The notes: generated by a model not told the origin, from the sequence alone. DNA of 64,000 nucleotides from Chitinophagaceae bacterium (GCA_016787085.1 JAEUVJ010000053.1:186001-250000); one strand, 5' to 3'. Positions 40,389 to 50,209 are shown, counted from the stretch's first letter. A program made the numbers and translations.

Positions 40389-42599
40389 ATGAAAAAGTGT
40401 TTATTTCTATTCGTTATGACAGGCTCATTCATCGCACAGGCACAGATAAAGTATCCTGATACCAAGAAAGAGGATTTAATGGAAAATTATCATGGCACTC
40501 AGGTAGAAGACCCCTACCGCTGGCTGGAGGATGATAACAGCGATATGACCAAAAGCTGGGTAAAAGAACAGAACAAGGTTACGTATGATTACCTCTCCGC
40601 TATTCCTTTCAGGGGTAAAGTGAAGAAAAGACTGGAAGAACTCTGGAACTACCCCAAATATTCTTCGCCATTCAAAAAAGCAGACCACTACTATTTTTTC
40701 AAGAACGACGGATTGCAGAACCAGGCCATACTCTACCGTCAGAAAGGGCTGGGTGGTGAACCGGAAGAATTTTTAAATCCCAATACGCTGAACAAAGACG
40801 GTATTGCGGCATTGGGTAGTATCAATTTCAGTAAAAGCGGCAAATACCTTGCTTATTCCATTGCGGTAGCCGGCAGCGACTGGCAGGAGATATTTGTGAT
40901 GGAAACGGCTACCAAAAAGGTCATCAGTGAGAAAATAGAATGGACCAAATTCGGAGGCGCTAACTGGAACGGGGATGAAGGTTTTTATTACAGCGGCTAT
41001 GACAAACCCGATGAGAAATCAAAGCTCAGCGGGCAGAACAAGTTTCATAAGGTCTTTTATCATAAAATAGGGACCCCGCAATCGTCTGATAAATTAGTGT
41101 ATGAAGATAAACAGCATCCCTTGCGATACTATGGCGCCGGCTTGACAGAAGATCGTCGTTTTTTAATATTGAGTATATCCGAGGGGACCAGCGGGGCGGA
41201 AATATGGTACCGGGATATGAAAGACCCTGCACAAACCGGTTTTAAATTGCTGATAGCCGGGTTTAAAACCGAACCCGATGTAATTGACAATAGCGGCGAT
41301 AAATTACTGGTAAAGACAAATGACGGGACGCCCAATTACAAAGTAGTACTGGTTGACCCGAAGAACCCGGATAAGAAGAACTGGAAGACCATCATTCCTG
41401 AAAAAGAAGAGGCCTTGCAGGGTGTAGGCACCGGTGGCGGATACCTTTTTGCCAGTTATCTTAAACATGCGTCCACGAGAGTGTACCAGTATGATTATAC
41501 CGGCAAACTGATTCGTGAGATACAATTGCCGGGTATTGGCACGGCCAGTGGGTTCGGCGGTGAAAAAGAAGATACTGAGTTCTTCTACTCCTATTCGTCT
41601 TTCAATACCCCGCCGGCCATTTACCGGTATGATATGGCAAGTGGCGGATCGTCTTTATTCCGCAGCACCAAGATCCTGATGAATACTGCAAATTTTGTGA
41701 CGGAACAGGTGTTCTTTACCAGCAAAGACGGCGCCTATGTACCCATGTTCCTTACTTATAAAAAAGGATTGGAAAGGAATGGTAACAACCCTGTGTTGCT
41801 CTATGGGTATGGCGGATTTAATATACCGATGACGCCCGGGTTCAGTATCAGCAATGCATTCTTTATTGAGCAGGGTGGTATCTATGCGGTAGTGAATCTT
41901 CGTGGGGGCAGTGAATATGGTGAAAAATGGCACCAGGCAGGCATGCTGGAAAAAAAGCAAAATGTCTTTGATGATTTTATCGGTGCGGCAGAATACCTGG
42001 TCAAAGCCCAATATACCAGCAGCCAGAAGATCGCTATACGGGGAGGCAGCAATGGTGGATTATTGGTTGGTGCGGCCATGACACAGCGGCCCGACCTGTT
42101 CAAAGTAGCGTTGCCGGCCGTGGGTGTTATGGATATGCTGCGTTTTCATAAGTTCACGGTAGGATGGGGCTGGGCTGTCGAGTATGGCAATGCTGATTCC
42201 GCTTCACAGTTTGGTTACCTGTACAAATACTCTCCCTATCATAACCTGAGATCTGGTGTCAGTTACCCGGCTACATTAGTGACCACTGCCGATCACGATG
42301 ACAGGGTGGTGCCTGCTCACTCATTCAAATTTGCTGCACGCCTGCAGGAATATCATTCGGGCGATAACCCGGTACTGATCCGCATTGAGACCAATGCAGG
42401 ACATGGGGCTGGCAAACCTACCAGTAAACAAATAGATGAAGCAGCGGATGTCTGGAGTTTTGTGATGAAAAACCTGGGAATGAATTTTGAAGACAACCCC
42501 GAAATATTATCCAACAAACAACCGGAAGGCCGTTTGCAAAAAGCGATGGACAAAAGATCGGGCGACAATAAGGGGGATAAAAAGCAAAAGGGCTTTTAA
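40389..42599 (+). CDS. prolyl oligopeptidase (S9A family)
   Basis: 736 residues with a signal peptide (1-18, AQAQ). The propeller domain (about 30-450) includes YPDTKKEDLMENYHGTQVEDPYRWLEDD, the typical POP opening. The hydrolase domain has the nucleophile in GGSNGG (S554), Asp in DHDDRVVP and His in NAGHGAGKP. It cleaves after Pro in short peptides, in the periplasm. It is the second S9 enzyme in the window and is followed by a strong terminator. A Lys/Asp-rich C-terminal tail (about 715-736) is unusual. Confidence 0.95.
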   Translation: MKKCLFLFVMTGSFIAQAQIKYPDTKKEDLMENYHGTQVEDPYRWLEDDNSDMTKSWVKEQNKVTYDYLSAIPFRGKVKKRLEELWNYPKYSSPFKKADHYYFFKNDGLQNQAILYRQKGLGGEPEEFLNPNTLNKDGIAALGSINFSKSGKYLAYSIAVAGSDWQEIFVMETATKKVISEKIEWTKFGGANWNGDEGFYYSGYDKPDEKSKLSGQNKFHKVFYHKIGTPQSSDKLVYEDKQHPLRYYGAGLTEDRRFLILSISEGTSGAEIWYRDMKDPAQTGFKLLIAGFKTEPDVIDNSGDKLLVKTNDGTPNYKVVLVDPKNPDKKNWKTIIPEKEEALQGVGTGGGYLFASYLKHASTRVYQYDYTGKLIREIQLPGIGTASGFGGEKEDTEFFYSYSSFNTPPAIYRYDMASGGSSLFRSTKILMNTANFVTEQVFFTSKDGAYVPMFLTYKKGLERNGNNPVLLYGYGGFNIPMTPGFSISNAFFIEQGGIYAVVNLRGGSEYGEKWHQAGMLEKKQNVFDDFIGAAEYLVKAQYTSSQKIAIRGGSNGGLLVGAAMTQRPDLFKVALPAVGVMDMLRFHKFTVGWGWAVEYGNADSASQFGYLYKYSPYHNLRSGVSYPATLVTTADHDDRVVPAHSFKFAARLQEYHSGDNPVLIRIETNAGHGAGKPTSKQIDEAADVWSFVMKNLGMNFEDNPEILSNKQPEGRLQKAMDKRSGDNKGDKKQKGF

Positions 42600-42616
42600 A
42601 TAAGGATAACTTTTAT

Positions 42617-42646
42617 GCAGATCCCTTTTGCAAAGGGATCTTTTGC
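42617..42646 (+). terminator. Terminator after the prolyl oligopeptidase gene
   Basis: A 10-bp stem, AGATCCCTTT (42619-42628) with AAAGGGATCT (42632-42641), has a 3-base loop and a short T run. It lies 17 bases beyond the stop. Confidence 0.8.
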
Positions 42647-42679
42647 CGGCCGGGCAGCGGCCATGATCAATTTACAAAT

Positions 42680-43567
42680 ATGAAAGTACTGGTAACAGGG
42701 GCCAATGGTTTTCTCGGGTATTACCTGTGTGAAATGCTGCTGGCAAAAAACTATACGGTGGTCGCTACAGGAAAAGGGGATTGCCGGCTGCCTTTTCACG
42801 ACCAGACAGGTTTTATTTACGAACCGATGGACTTTACCGATCCTTTTTCCGTGCATGATGTATTTGAGGAGCATAAACCGGCAGCCGTGATCCATGCAGG
42901 GGCTATGAGCAAGCCGGATGAATGTGAGCAGAACCAGTGGCAGGCTTATGTGGTCAACACAGAGAGTACGATCACCCTGCTGCTGAATGCAGAAGAGTGT
43001 AAAAGCTTTTTTGTGTTTATCTCTACCGATTTTGTTTTTGATGGTGAAAAAGGAATGTACAAAGAGGACGATATGCCTTCTCCCGTTAATTTTTATGGCA
43101 AGACCAAGCTGGAAGCGGAAGAAGCGGTAAAGGAATATAAGCATCATTGGGCCATTATCCGGACGGTGCTGGTGTACGGAAAGACACAAATGGGAAGATC
43201 CAACCTGCTGACCATCGTAAAAGATAAACTAGAGAAAAGGGAAACATATAATGTAGTGGACGACCAGGTGCGTACTCCTACGTATGTGGAAGACCTCGCT
43301 GCCGGTATTATTGCAGTAATTGAAAAAGAGGCGACAGGTATCTATCATCTATCCGGTGAAGATGTACTGACTCCTTACCAGATGGCGGTCAAAACAGCAG
43401 AGTATCTTGGACTGGACTCCTCATTGATCAATAAAGTAACTGCTGCCAGCTTTACACAGCCCGCCAAACGGCCGCCAAAGACAGGGTTTGTAATTGATAA
43501 AGCAAAAAAGCAACTTGGTTTTCAGCCTTTATCTTTTATACGAGGCCTGAAAAAAACGTTTGAATAA
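42680..43567 (+). CDS. RmlD-like NAD(P)-dependent sugar reductase (extended SDR)
   Basis: 295 residues. A Rossmann motif TGANGFLG (7-14), VIHAGAMSKPDECE (substrate loop), ISTDFVFDGEKG and catalytic YGKTKLEAE fit dTDP-4-dehydrorhamnose reductase and similar extended SDRs. The C-terminal 100 residues are the substrate domain with VVDDQVRTPTYVEDLA. It may act on a nucleotide sugar or other cofactor-bound ketone, but no dTDP-rhamnose operon is near. It converges with the DUF1684 gene, with only 9 bases between them. Confidence 0.85.
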   Translation: MKVLVTGANGFLGYYLCEMLLAKNYTVVATGKGDCRLPFHDQTGFIYEPMDFTDPFSVHDVFEEHKPAAVIHAGAMSKPDECEQNQWQAYVVNTESTITLLLNAEECKSFFVFISTDFVFDGEKGMYKEDDMPSPVNFYGKTKLEAEEAVKEYKHHWAIIRTVLVYGKTQMGRSNLLTIVKDKLEKRETYNVVDDQVRTPTYVEDLAAGIIAVIEKEATGIYHLSGEDVLTPYQMAVKTAEYLGLDSSLINKVTAASFTQPAKRPPKTGFVIDKAKKQLGFQPLSFIRGLKKTFE

Positions 43568-43576
43568 AAAAAGCAT

Positions 43577-44167
43577 TCAGTCTTTTGCGTAATTCTTTTC
43601 TCCTGCTACAACAGCGATGCGGAGATGATTCTCTTTGGGCGGTACCGGGCAATTGTATTTGCCGCTTACATAAGCGCAGTAGGGGTTGTAGGCTTTGTTG
43701 AAATCAATGACCACTTTATCGCCGGCGATGTCACTAAAAGAAAGATCAATATAGCGGCCGGAAGAATAGGATGCCTCTCCTGAAGTAAGGTCGGTAAAGG
43801 GCAGGAATAAATGCTCTTTATATTCTTCCACGGTCATCAGTTGCTGCGACTGGTAAATGTTCAGGGTTTGTATGGTGTCGTGAATCGTAAAGTGTATCCG
43901 TCCATATACCCGGAAAACTTTCTTCATCGTTCCGGAAGTTTCCATGCTGAACCAGGCGCCATCCTTTACCCTTTCAAATGCTGCCATCACCCGGTAGGTT
44001 TCATTCACAGGAAAGAATTGCATGAGCTTTTTATCATCACCGGTGACGACTTCATGTTTGTCTATATAATCAGCAATATATCTTTTTATAGAGTCAGCAT
44101 AGTTGACCTGGCCCAAAGCAATACAGGCAATTGATAACAGGAAGGCACAAAAAGAAATTCTTCGCAT
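43577..44167 (-). CDS. DUF1684 secreted protein
   Basis: 196 residues; a signal peptide at 1-18 (CIALGQ). The conserved ending DFNKAYNPYCAYVSGKYNCPVPPKENHLRIAVVAGEK is typical of DUF1684, with the paired Cys of PYCAY and YNCPVP. Function unknown; members are predicted exported beta proteins. It forms a minus-strand neighbour pair with the CtlX gene (19 bases upstream). Confidence 0.87.
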   Translation of the reverse strand: MRRISFCAFLLSIACIALGQVNYADSIKRYIADYIDKHEVVTGDDKKLMQFFPVNETYRVMAAFERVKDGAWFSMETSGTMKKVFRVYGRIHFTIHDTIQTLNIYQSQQLMTVEEYKEHLFLPFTDLTSGEASYSSGRYIDLSFSDIAGDKVVIDFNKAYNPYCAYVSGKYNCPVPPKENHLRIAVVAGEKNYAKD

Positions 44168-44186
44168 TTTGCAAAGATATACCTGG

Positions 44187-45098
44187 TCAGCGAACCGGCA
44201 AATGCACCTCTGCCATCATACATCGGGCGCTGCCGCCGCCATTGGTCTCAATAGTGGTAAGAGGGGAGTGGATGATCGTATTGTAAGACGCCAGTTTCTT
44301 TTTCTGCTCATCCGTCAATGATTCATACGCCTGCGATGACATGACGAGTAGTTTTTCGCCCTGTTTATTTTCCACCTGCAGCATATTACCTGCAAAGCGG
44401 TTCATCTGATCAAGTGTTATTTCTATGATCTCTTTACCGGTTTTTTTGATCGTATCAATGGTACTTATTTTTTCGTTTTCATCTTTTATAGAATCGAGGC
44501 AGATCACGATGTATTTATCCGCTACACACATCATGACGTTGGTATGGTAAATATCCCGGTCATTGGCATCGGTGGCATGAAACAGGCAGGCTTTGTATCC
44601 CATCTGTTTGCAGAAATCATTCAGTACTTTTTCATTTGTGCGGGGAGAAAGACAGGCGTATGCAATTTTATGATCCCGGTCAAGCACCATGCTGCCGGTA
44701 CCTTCCAGGAATATATTCTCGCTTTCGTACCCGCTCAGGTCAATTCTTTTACTTACCTGAAAACGTTCGGCGATCTTATCCAGTACATGCTGCTTTCTTT
44801 CGGCTCTTCTGTTTACCGCATACATCGGGTACAGTAGCAGGCTGCCATCATCATGAAACGAGACCCAGTTATTCGGAAAGACAGAGTCGGGTGTATACGG
44901 ATCGGGTGTATCGTCAATAACGGTGACATCCACCCCGTTCTTACGAAGCACATCAGCAAAGGAATCAAATTCTTTTAATGCTTTGTTTTGTATGTCTTCA
45001 TCAGTACTCTTTACCTGGAACGCATTATTTACGGCGGTTTCGGCATTGTAGCCAAAATTCACCGGGCGGATCATTAATATATGGGCGGTTGTTTGCAT
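44187..45098 (-). CDS. ctlX: citrulline utilization hydrolase-like protein (CtlX family)
   Basis: 303 residues of the guanidino-modifying pentein fold. The active-site elements are PDSVFPNNWVSFH near 70-82, the His in DIYHTNVMMCV, and the Cys in GGGSARCMMAEVHLP close to the end. CtlX-type enzymes hydrolyse citrulline or a related ureido compound. It precedes the arginine deiminase-like gene on the chromosome and is separated from it by about 100 bases of word-repeat sequence. Confidence 0.85.
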   Translation of the reverse strand: MQTTAHILMIRPVNFGYNAETAVNNAFQVKSTDEDIQNKALKEFDSFADVLRKNGVDVTVIDDTPDPYTPDSVFPNNWVSFHDDGSLLLYPMYAVNRRAERKQHVLDKIAERFQVSKRIDLSGYESENIFLEGTGSMVLDRDHKIAYACLSPRTNEKVLNDFCKQMGYKACLFHATDANDRDIYHTNVMMCVADKYIVICLDSIKDENEKISTIDTIKKTGKEIIEITLDQMNRFAGNMLQVENKQGEKLLVMSSQAYESLTDEQKKKLASYNTIIHSPLTTIETNGGGSARCMMAEVHLPVR

Positions 45099-45102
45099 AA
45101 AA

Positions 45103-45199
45103 TCGAAGTCAGAGGTTTGAGGTCAGAAGCCAGAACGAATCCTACCCGGAAATTTATTTTGTATTGGAGACATCTCACATCTCACTTCAGACTTCTGCT
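45103..45199. repeat. degenerate TCAGAAG/CTTCTGA word repeat
   Basis: The gap between the two arginine-pathway genes contains AAGTCAGAGG, GTCAGAAGCC, CATCTCACATCTCAC and CAGACTTCTG, so its two sides are near inverted copies. It resembles other short word repeats in this window. Confidence 0.45.
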
Positions 45200-46648
45200 T
45201 TATTCAATCTCGTCCCGCAACAACGGCATGCTCATACAATGGAAGCCGCCTCTTGCTCTCGAAAGTTCAGCAGATGGCATAGTGATCAACGTGTTCTCCA
45301 TTTCATCCGGGTTAATTTCGCCGTTTTCTAGTTTAGGTACCAGGTCATGCGCATGAATAATGGTAAATCCTGCTTCTTTGAATGCTTCGATCGTTTTATC
45401 ATTCCGGTCATAGCCGAGTACGACACCTTCTTTCAAAGCTAGCAGGTTGCAGGAGTCGGTCCACTGTTCGCGGGCATCGAAAGGAAATTCGTTGTTGCCG
45501 GAATAAATGAATTTCACTTTACCCTTTGCGCCAAGGTCATTTTCACTGATATCTGCAAGTAGTTCTTCCAGGTTGTCGTAATAGACAGGATCTGACGGAT
45601 CTTTCTTCCTGAACTGTGTGATCTCGATCTTATCATCTTTTTTCTTTCCTTCAAGGATGCGTTGCACCGGGTCGGCATCTTCCTTTTTGATCGCTTTTTT
45701 AGAAAAGTTACCAAGCATCACCCATACATTTCTTTTTACCTGGGTGAATACCGTATCAATATGCATGTAATCTCTCTTCTTGGGTATCTTGATCACCGTG
45801 ATCTTTTTGACAATGTTCTTCTCGAACAAAATATTGATCACCTGGTGGGCTGCTTCCTGCGTGGTTCTTTCGCTAAGGCCAATAAGCAGATGGTCTTTTG
45901 TGATGACCATGATGTCTCCGCCCTCCAATGTTGATTTTCTGTCATCACCTTCTCTTGGCAGCAGGAAATGATGTGATGTTTCCGGTATCTCAATGATGTT
46001 TTCGCGGAAGGATACAAACATCGGGTGGTTGAAGAAAATATACTTCACCAGCAACGCTTCTCTTGTCCTTGCTTTTTTTGCAGGCTTATTTAATAAGATA
46101 TGATCGTTGATAGTGATACCTATGTCCCGGGTGAAGATCAGGTTCGGCACCGGTGGAAAGATCATTTCTTTTTCATTCATCGAGCCGCTTATAAAGACCT
46201 TTGCCAGTTTTATGGGCGCAAGAGAGGCCAGTTCATTCTGTGTCTGGTACGTACAGTTCTCAATAGCGCATACCGAAGCGATCAGTTTGAGCTTTATTTC
46301 ATGGTCTTCGAGTATTTCTGCCAGCAGCCATTCCAGTTCCACCACTTTGTCAGAGCGGAAAAATTCAGGATGCCCGGGTTTATAAAAGCTGAACTGGTTA
46401 CCCGGGTCATCTATTTTTGCAAGGCGGCCCTTTATTTTGACCGGGTCAAGGAAATACAGCAACAGTTTTGTGTAGAAGTCGTATTCTTTTCTGCGTATGG
46501 TCTCCAGGTGAACGATGTCTTCAAACAGCCAGTCCTGTGCTTTCGACGGGACTACTTTACCCAGTCCGCTATCAGGGCTGTGAACCAATATTCGTCTTAG
46601 TGCACCTATTTCAGATGTAACGGATATTTTATTATCGTTTTTTGGCAT
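45200..46648 (-). CDS. arginine deiminase-family protein
   Basis: 482 residues, longer than typical ArcA (about 410). It keeps LEGGDIMVI and its glycine-rich loop, MHIDTVFTQV with the active-site His, and RARGGFHCMSMPLL, in which Cys is the nucleophile. Arginine deiminase makes citrulline and ammonia from arginine, which would supply the CtlX enzyme next door. The extra length is spread over insertions, so amidinotransferase activity cannot be excluded. Both genes run on the minus strand. Confidence 0.87.
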   Translation of the reverse strand: MPKNDNKISVTSEIGALRRILVHSPDSGLGKVVPSKAQDWLFEDIVHLETIRRKEYDFYTKLLLYFLDPVKIKGRLAKIDDPGNQFSFYKPGHPEFFRSDKVVELEWLLAEILEDHEIKLKLIASVCAIENCTYQTQNELASLAPIKLAKVFISGSMNEKEMIFPPVPNLIFTRDIGITINDHILLNKPAKKARTREALLVKYIFFNHPMFVSFRENIIEIPETSHHFLLPREGDDRKSTLEGGDIMVITKDHLLIGLSERTTQEAAHQVINILFEKNIVKKITVIKIPKKRDYMHIDTVFTQVKRNVWVMLGNFSKKAIKKEDADPVQRILEGKKKDDKIEITQFRKKDPSDPVYYDNLEELLADISENDLGAKGKVKFIYSGNNEFPFDAREQWTDSCNLLALKEGVVLGYDRNDKTIEAFKEAGFTIIHAHDLVPKLENGEINPDEMENTLITMPSAELSRARGGFHCMSMPLLRDEIE

Positions 46649-46866
46649 ACTGTTTTTATTTATAGAAGGAAGCGGCGATCCGGTTCATTGCAGGTTGTCA
46701 ATAAGTCAGTCTGGAATATAAAAATTGACCGGAAGCATTCCGGCAAACTTATAAATGCGGATCATATAAAGATATCGCATACCACCAGCAATCGTATGGC
46801 AAAGGTAGGGAAAAGGGATAATTACCTGTATTGTGCGCAATAGAGAGAGCTTTACAACCTGTCAGC

Positions 46867-47658
46867 TTATTCGTGTGCTGCAAGTAAAGGAACAGTGGTC
46901 TGGTAGGCTAATTTTTCTGTATGACTGCCCCCCAGTATGCGGTCCATAAATGAACGGTTCCGCGGAATGATCACCATCAGGTCAATGCCTTTATCTTCTG
47001 CGAACTGGTCAATGGCATCAAAGAAATCATTCATGCCGATGAAATAGAATTCGGGATTAAATCCATTGAACAGCTTCTGCATTTTGACCTTTTCAGCGAC
47101 ATATTCATCAGTAAGGGATACATAGTGTTCACTGTCCACATTTACAATATGCAGGCTTGCATTGAACAGTTCCAGCACGGCTTTGATAGAAAGGATCGGC
47201 GTAGTGCCTTCCACATCTTTGAAATCAGAGGCCAGTGCAATATTCCTGATACCGGTATACGAAGAAGAAGGCGGAATGATCATGACAGGGCAGATGTTCT
47301 GCTCAGCCATTTTTATGGTATTGCTGGTGCTGCCGAAAAGCGGCTTTTTATCTTCTTTGCCGGTAATGCCCATGACGATCAATTCGGCGCTTTTCTGGTA
47401 AGCCAATCTGCCAAGTGAGTCTATCAGGTCTTCACCCAGCTCTTTGACACATTCGATATAATCAGCTACTCCCTTCTGCAGCATTTCTTTCTTCAGGTTC
47501 TCCAGGTAAGCGCCGGCTGATTCTGATTCCTCTGCAGCTGCAAACATGTTATAAAGTATCACATGTACATCAGGTTTTCCGCTAAGCATGGCAGCCGCAT
47601 AGCGTACAGCATTCAGGGATGTCTCAGAAAAGTCAACAGGGATGATGATGTCTTTCAT
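46867..47658 (-). CDS. universal stress protein, tandem UspA domains
   Basis: 263 residues made of two UspA domains (about 1-138 and 140-263). The first begins KDIIIPVDFSETSLNAVRYA and ends with the ATP-motif-like VMGITGKEDKKPLFGSTSNTIKMAEQ; the second includes GSHTEKLAYQTTVPLLA at the end. Such proteins bind ATP or other ligands and respond to starvation or stress. It is flanked by short gaps and looks monocistronic. Confidence 0.92.
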   Translation of the reverse strand: MKDIIIPVDFSETSLNAVRYAAAMLSGKPDVHVILYNMFAAAEESESAGAYLENLKKEMLQKGVADYIECVKELGEDLIDSLGRLAYQKSAELIVMGITGKEDKKPLFGSTSNTIKMAEQNICPVMIIPPSSSYTGIRNIALASDFKDVEGTTPILSIKAVLELFNASLHIVNVDSEHYVSLTDEYVAEKVKMQKLFNGFNPEFYFIGMNDFFDAIDQFAEDKGIDLMVIIPRNRSFMDRILGGSHTEKLAYQTTVPLLAAHE

Positions 47659-47724
47659 CGGGATTCTGCTTTGGTTTTGATTGGTGTGAACAAAGAAACT
47701 GAAAAATCAGCAATATCGGCAAAG

Positions 47725-48414
47725 TCATTGAAGGGCAAAATCCACAGCCGCTGCAGCATGGATACGGGTGGTATCAAAAACAGGCACTTCTACATCTTCC
47801 TGCCGTATCAGAAGGGGTATTTCTGTGCAGCCAAGGATGATGCCTTCTGCGCCTTCCCTGACCAGGGAACCAATAACCGCCAGGTATCGCAGGCGGGTCT
47901 GAGGGTTAATAATACCTTTCCCCAGTTCTTCAAAGATCGTATCATGAATGAACTGGCGGTCACCGGGCGGAGGTATGATGGTGTCAATGCCCTGCGCTGC
48001 CAGCTTACTGGTAAAGAAGTCTCTTTCCATTGTAAACTTTGTGCCGAGTAAACCCACTTTCCTGCATTGTTGTTTCCTGATGACAGTGGCGGTGGCAGAG
48101 GCAATGTGAATGAGCGGCAGGTTGATGCCTTCCCCGATCCTGTCGGCGATCAGGTGCATGGTATTGGCACAAAGAAGAATGGCCTCGGCGCCGCTGTTCT
48201 CCAGGCGAAGACAGGCTTTGGAAAGAAGGAGAAAAGTGGCATCCCAGTCATTGGCGTCGTTGTTCCTCTTAATGTCAGCATAGTTAAAGGAATAAATAAT
48301 ACACTGTGCAAAATTCAATCCTCCCAGTTTTTCATTGATCCCCTCATTGATCAGTTTGTAGTAATCAGCTGTGGAAACCCAGCTGATTCCGCCGATGAGC
48401 CCGAGTGTTTTCAT
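47725..48414 (-). CDS. aspartate/glutamate racemase family protein
   Basis: 229 residues. The two catalytic Cys are present: C82 in LLCANTMH and C196 in ILGCTEIP, with the typical GLIGGISWVST start. PLP-independent racemases of this family interconvert L- and D-aspartate (or related) amino acids, and D-Asp or D-Glu supplies peptidoglycan or signalling pools. It stands alone on the minus strand. Confidence 0.92.
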   Translation of the reverse strand: MKTLGLIGGISWVSTADYYKLINEGINEKLGGLNFAQCIIYSFNYADIKRNNDANDWDATFLLLSKACLRLENSGAEAILLCANTMHLIADRIGEGINLPLIHIASATATVIRKQQCRKVGLLGTKFTMERDFFTSKLAAQGIDTIIPPPGDRQFIHDTIFEELGKGIINPQTRLRYLAVIGSLVREGAEGIILGCTEIPLLIRQEDVEVPVFDTTRIHAAAAVDFALQ

Positions 48415-48501
48415 GCGAATGCTTTACGTTTTACTGTGAAAAATGCAAACAGTGAAAGTAGCGTTTAATTTTTATTGACTATTTTCATTGGAAGAAATAA
48501 C

Positions 48502-49410
48502 ATGAAAAAAATACTCAGTCTTATACTTATTGCCGGTTGCATTCAAAATGCTTTGTTATCACAGGAGGTGATCCCATTGTACGGCAAGGTACCTAACAGC
48601 AAACCTTCACCGGATAAGGAGGAAAGGGTGGTAACGGACAATATGCTGCGGATAAGCAGGGTCTCAGTGCCCACACTGACGATGTATGCATCCGCGGTGC
48701 CTGGTGACAAAAAAACGGCTATTATTATTTGTCCCGGAGGCGGGTATGCAAGACTGGCTGCCAGTCACGAAGGGGTGGATGTCGCCAAAGTATTTAATGA
48801 ATGGGGCATCACAGCTTTTGTACTGAAGTACCGCTTGCCCGATGATACGATCATGGAGGATAAATCTATCGGGCCTTTGCAGGATGCTCAGCGTGCATTG
48901 CAGCTTGTACGGGAAAATGCAGGCAAATGGAATATTGATCCTTCAAAGACCGGCATCATGGGATTTTCCGCCGGCGGACATCTCGCCGCCACGGCCTCCA
49001 CTCATTTCAATAAAGCTGTTATTGAGAACAATGAATCTATTTCACTGCGACCCGATTTCTCTGTACTTATTTATCCTGTGATCAGTTTCTCGGATAGCTT
49101 AGCCCACATGGGAAGCCGGAATAACCTGGTCGGCAAAATGGCTTCACCGGAGAAAATAGCGGAATATTCCAATGAACTGCAGGTAACACAGCAAACACCG
49201 CCGGCATTCCTTGTTCATGCCGGGGATGACAGGACAGTAAAAGTGCAGAATAGCATCCGGTACTATGAATCATTATTAAAGAATAGCATCCCGGCGGAAT
49301 TACATCTTTATCCCAAAGGAGGCCATGGGTTTGGTATGAATAATAAAACAACGGCCGACAAATGGATGGAAAGACTGAAGAACTGGTTACAAAGCAGCGG
49401 ATACCTGTAA
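48502..49410 (+). CDS. secreted alpha/beta hydrolase (acetyl-xylan esterase-like)
   Basis: 302 residues from the ATG at 48502; the longer frame would start with TTG. Signal peptide to about residue 20 (LLSQ). The oxyanion segment CPGGGYARLA, nucleophile GFSAGG (S156), acid HAGDDRTV and GGHGFGM with His complete the triad. The family includes BD-FAE and Axe-type carbohydrate esterases. The MOSC gene follows 7 bases later on the same strand. Confidence 0.88.
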   Translation: MKKILSLILIAGCIQNALLSQEVIPLYGKVPNSKPSPDKEERVVTDNMLRISRVSVPTLTMYASAVPGDKKTAIIICPGGGYARLAASHEGVDVAKVFNEWGITAFVLKYRLPDDTIMEDKSIGPLQDAQRALQLVRENAGKWNIDPSKTGIMGFSAGGHLAATASTHFNKAVIENNESISLRPDFSVLIYPVISFSDSLAHMGSRNNLVGKMASPEKIAEYSNELQVTQQTPPAFLVHAGDDRTVKVQNSIRYYESLLKNSIPAELHLYPKGGHGFGMNNKTTADKWMERLKNWLQSSGYL

Positions 49411-49417
49411 GTACTGC

Positions 49418-50209
49418 ATGGAAAAACTGAAGATATCTGAAATATGGATCTATCCCGTCAAATCACTCGGCGGAATAAGGATGTCGTATTCACGGGTTTT
49501 CCCAAAAGGGCTGGAATATGACAGAAGATGGATGCTGATAGAAGATACAGGTAAGTTCATGACGCAACGGATGTATCCTGAAATGTCCCTTTTCAAAGCA
49601 AAATACCATTCCGGGTCTTTTTCGATCCATTACAATAATGAATCTATCCAACTGCCGTTTACATCTATAGATTCCTCTTTGACGGCGCAGATATGGAATG
49701 ATGAGGTAACAGTACATGAAGTGAGCCGCGAACATAGTGTGTGGTTTTCGGAAAGATTAAAGCAAGAATGCAAGCTGGTCTCTTTTCCGGAGAACAACCC
49801 GCGACCGGTTGACAGGAATTATGCGGTTAATAATGACCAGGTAAGTTTGGCGGATGCTTATCCGTTGCTCATTATAGGGCAAAGCTCATTGGATGACCTG
49901 AATCAAAGATTAACTGTGCCGGTGCCCATGAACCGTTTTCGTCCCAATATCGTTTTTACAGATGGTGAACCTTACATAGAAGATGGCTGGAAATATTTCA
50001 GGGCGGGTAAGAACCGGTTCGCAGCGGTCAAACCTTGTTCCAGATGTGTGCTGACCACCATTGACCAGGAATCAGGCGCCAAGGGGTATGAACCTTTATC
50101 CACCTTATCTGTTTACAGGATGAAAGATAATAAAGTGTATTTCGGGCAAAACGTTATCCCGTTAAATTATCATGAAATTACAGAAGGGGATGAGATCGTG
50201 CCGGAATAG
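49418..50209 (+). CDS. MOSC-domain protein with MOSC N-terminal barrel
   Basis: 263 residues. The MOSC_N beta-barrel (about 1-115) begins ISEIWIYPVKSLGGI. The MOSC domain (about 130-263) holds the likely molybdenum-ligand Cys in KPCSRCVLTTID (about residues 206-212). It resembles YcbX/mARC-type proteins that reduce N-hydroxylated substrates with molybdenum cofactor; related members only bind sulfur. It sits in a three-gene plus-strand run with two alpha/beta hydrolases. Confidence 0.9.
   Translation: MEKLKISEIWIYPVKSLGGIRMSYSRVFPKGLEYDRRWMLIEDTGKFMTQRMYPEMSLFKAKYHSGSFSIHYNNESIQLPFTSIDSSLTAQIWNDEVTVHEVSREHSVWFSERLKQECKLVSFPENNPRPVDRNYAVNNDQVSLADAYPLLIIGQSSLDDLNQRLTVPVPMNRFRPNIVFTDGEPYIEDGWKYFRAGKNRFAAVKPCSRCVLTTIDQESGAKGYEPLSTLSVYRMKDNKVYFGQNVIPLNYHEITEGDEIVPE

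Noticed and set aside
46100-46600. 166-codon plus-strand frame opposite the arginine deiminase gene
   Set aside because: It is antisense to a clear pentein enzyme and shows no domain, start context or signal.
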